A stretch of DNA of 64,000 nt from contig CP119312.1 of NCBI GenBank assembly GCA_029202405.1, positions 1,741,001 through 1,805,000 of the forward strand. The letters are read 5' to 3'. Positions 63,010-64,000 of the stretch are shown in pieces. A program made the translations under genes and the position numbers. Source of the DNA: Candidatus Devosia phytovorans. GTDB taxonomy: Bacteria > Pseudomonadota > Alphaproteobacteria > Rhizobiales > Devosiaceae. The stretch's first letter is position 1, and every line of letters begins with the position of its first letter. The notes under the pieces are model-generated. The model had not been told where the DNA came from and did not search any database. It was given only the letters and a program-made list of their open reading frames with translations.

Positions 63010-63927
63010 GTGAAAGCCAAACTTGGCATGTCGCCGATTGCGTGGTGGAACGACGATCTGGTTGAACTCAGCGACGACGTATCCCTGGAGGAATGTCTGC
63101 GGCAGTCGCGCTCGGCGGGCTTTACCGGCATGGAAAAGGGCCGGCGCTTTCCCGATGATCCAGCGGTGATGCTGCCGATTTTGAAAGCCGCCGACGTGAC
63201 GCTGTGTGGCGGCTGGTTCTCGGGGACGCTGGTCGACGAGGAACTGTCGGTCAACAAGGACCGCATCGCGCCCATGATCGAGCTGTTCAAGGCGGTCAAT
63301 GCGCCCTGCATCGTCTATGGCGAGGTCGGCCGCTCGGTGCAGGGCAGACGCGAGGTGCCGCTGGCACAGAAGCCCAAGCTCGCAGATGACGAGATGAAGG
63401 CCTACGCTCGCAAAGTCACCGAGTTTGGCGAGTGGTGCGCGGACCAGGGGATGCCCCTCTCCTATCACCATCACATGGCGGCGGTGGTCGAGACCGAGGC
63501 GGAGCTGGACGCCTTCATGCGCCACTCCGGCCAAGGCATTCCGCTGCTGCTCGATGCGGGTCACCTGGCTTTTGCCGGTGGCGATGTGTTGCGGGCCATC
63601 GACAATCACCATGCCCGGATCAACCATGTGCATGTGAAGGATATTCGCCGATCGGTGGTCGACGGACTGGACCGGAGCCGGCAGAGCTTCCTCGACGCGG
63701 TGGCGCTGGGCGCCTTTACCGTGCCGGGCGATGGCTCGCTGGATTTCCGCGCGATCGTGCAGAAACTGGCCGATCATGGGTATGAGGGCTGGTTCGTCGT
63801 CGAGGCAGAGCAGGACCCGGTTGCCAATCCGCCGCTCAGGATGGCGCAGGTGGGACACAAGGAGCTGATGCGGGTGATGACGGCGGCCGGATATACGGTC
63901 GAGACGCAGGGCTTTCCCAACGCCTGA
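63010..63927 (+). CDS. iolE: myo-inosose-2 dehydratase
   Basis: The 305-residue protein matches IolE: KLGMSPIAWWNDDLVELSDD at the start, a TIM-barrel with metal ligands in YHHHMAAVVETEAEL, LLLDAGHLAFAGG and HVHVKDIR, and EGWFVVEAEQDP at the end. It removes water from 2-keto-myo-inositol to give the substrate for IolD. GTG at 63010 has GGAG upstream and gives the normal N terminus; an ATG at 62989 would start inside the repeat. Confidence 0.95.
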   Translation: MKAKLGMSPIAWWNDDLVELSDDVSLEECLRQSRSAGFTGMEKGRRFPDDPAVMLPILKAADVTLCGGWFSGTLVDEELSVNKDRIAPMIELFKAVNAPCIVYGEVGRSVQGRREVPLAQKPKLADDEMKAYARKVTEFGEWCADQGMPLSYHHHMAAVVETEAELDAFMRHSGQGIPLLLDAGHLAFAGGDVLRAIDNHHARINHVHVKDIRRSVVDGLDRSRQSFLDAVALGAFTVPGDGSLDFRAIVQKLADHGYEGWFVVEAEQDPVANPPLRMAQVGHKELMRVMTAAGYTVETQGFPNA

Positions 63928-63966
63928 TATTTGCTAGAAGGGCCACATTCATCTGGAGGATAAAGC

Positions 63967-64000
63967 GTGGCCCTCAAGCCCAATGACGTGACCTGGTTCA
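63967..64000 (+). CDS. unidentified gene (partial, 5' end only)
   Basis: GTG at 63967 follows CTGGAGGATAAAGC, a strong ribosome site. Only 11 codons are in the window (MALKPNDVTWF if GTG starts). It lies 39 bp after iolE on the same strand, so it is probably part of the inositol operon. The fragment is too short to identify, and it does not look like the usual IolB start. Confidence 0.55.
   Translation, partial: MALKPNDVTWF

Noticed and set aside
61000..64000. Mobile element carrying the iol genes
   Set aside because: The flanking family B repeats also occur after surE, there is no transposase and base composition does not change. They are dispersed intergenic repeats, not transposon ends.

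Overview
The window looks like a chromosomal segment from an alphaproteobacterium of the order Hyphomicrobiales, most likely Devosia or a close relative. The DNA is GC-rich by eye. The gene order dgt-argS-SPOR-scpAB-tatABC-serS-surE, the popZ-valS pair, an ExoR-like Sel1 protein beside xth and erpA, and GTTC-N7-GTTC LexA sites between ssb and uvrA all fit that group. The genus is an inference; no rRNA gene is present to settle it. Most of the window is housekeeping core. No CRISPR array, prophage, integrase or transposase gene was found.

Layout. 1-7.8 kb: two VOC-fold proteins, a short helix-hairpin-helix protein, an HxlR regulator divergent from an NAD(P)-binding oxidoreductase, an RND/MMPL exporter, a small exported protein, a GAF-PAS-GGDEF protein and a LuxR-type regulator. 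7.8-10.9 kb: metallophosphoesterase and lipid-kinase-like genes overlapping by 4 bp, a PAP2 phosphatase and a Gre-like factor. 11.2-16.5 kb: ssb and uvrA diverging around two LexA sites, then about 0.9 kb of structured non-coding DNA and two tiny genes, one of them DUF1127. 16.5-19.1 kb: a glutathione S-transferase, a 2TM protein and a trmFO copy wrecked by many single-base frameshifts. 19.1-24.4 kb: homologues of the mitochondrial complex I assembly factors NDUFAF6 and NDUFAF3, then secDF and yajC, and a divergent DUF815 ATPase. 24.6-38.4 kb: a long minus-strand block, from dgt at its upstream end down to a LysM/LytM lipoprotein. 38.5-45.5 kb: erpA, a serine hydrolase, xth, an ExoR-like gene, an ABC exporter and a ZntB/CorA-type transporter. 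45.6-52.0 kb: valS, a small exported protein, popZ, a tolC-family gene and a pcm-like gene. 52.1-55.8 kb: small proteins, one with a probable ATT start, tRNA-Cys, two divergent Crp/Fnr regulators and an acyltransferase. 55.9-64.0 kb: a myo-inositol catabolic locus with an RpiR regulator, a Gfo/Idh dehydrogenase, a TIM-barrel protein, the iolC-DUF2090 fusion, iolD and iolE.

How the genes work together. The minus-strand core joins tRNA charging (argS, serS), chromosome organisation (scpA, scpB), folded-protein export (tatABC) and envelope division functions (SPOR, LytM). SecDF and YajC assist Sec export. In the inositol locus IolE, IolD and IolC cover consecutive steps, and the IolC C-terminal domain probably adds the aldolase step. 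A perfect TGGAATG-AA-CATTCCA palindrome before iolC matches the GGAA-N6-TTCC site described for rhizobial IolR.

Three families of imperfect palindromic intergenic repeats are present: A (two copies), B (three copies, two of them between iol cistrons) and C (a simple and a compound copy). The most notable items are these repeats, the frameshift-riddled trmFO, the structured non-coding stretch after uvrA, and the ATT-initiated small membrane protein.
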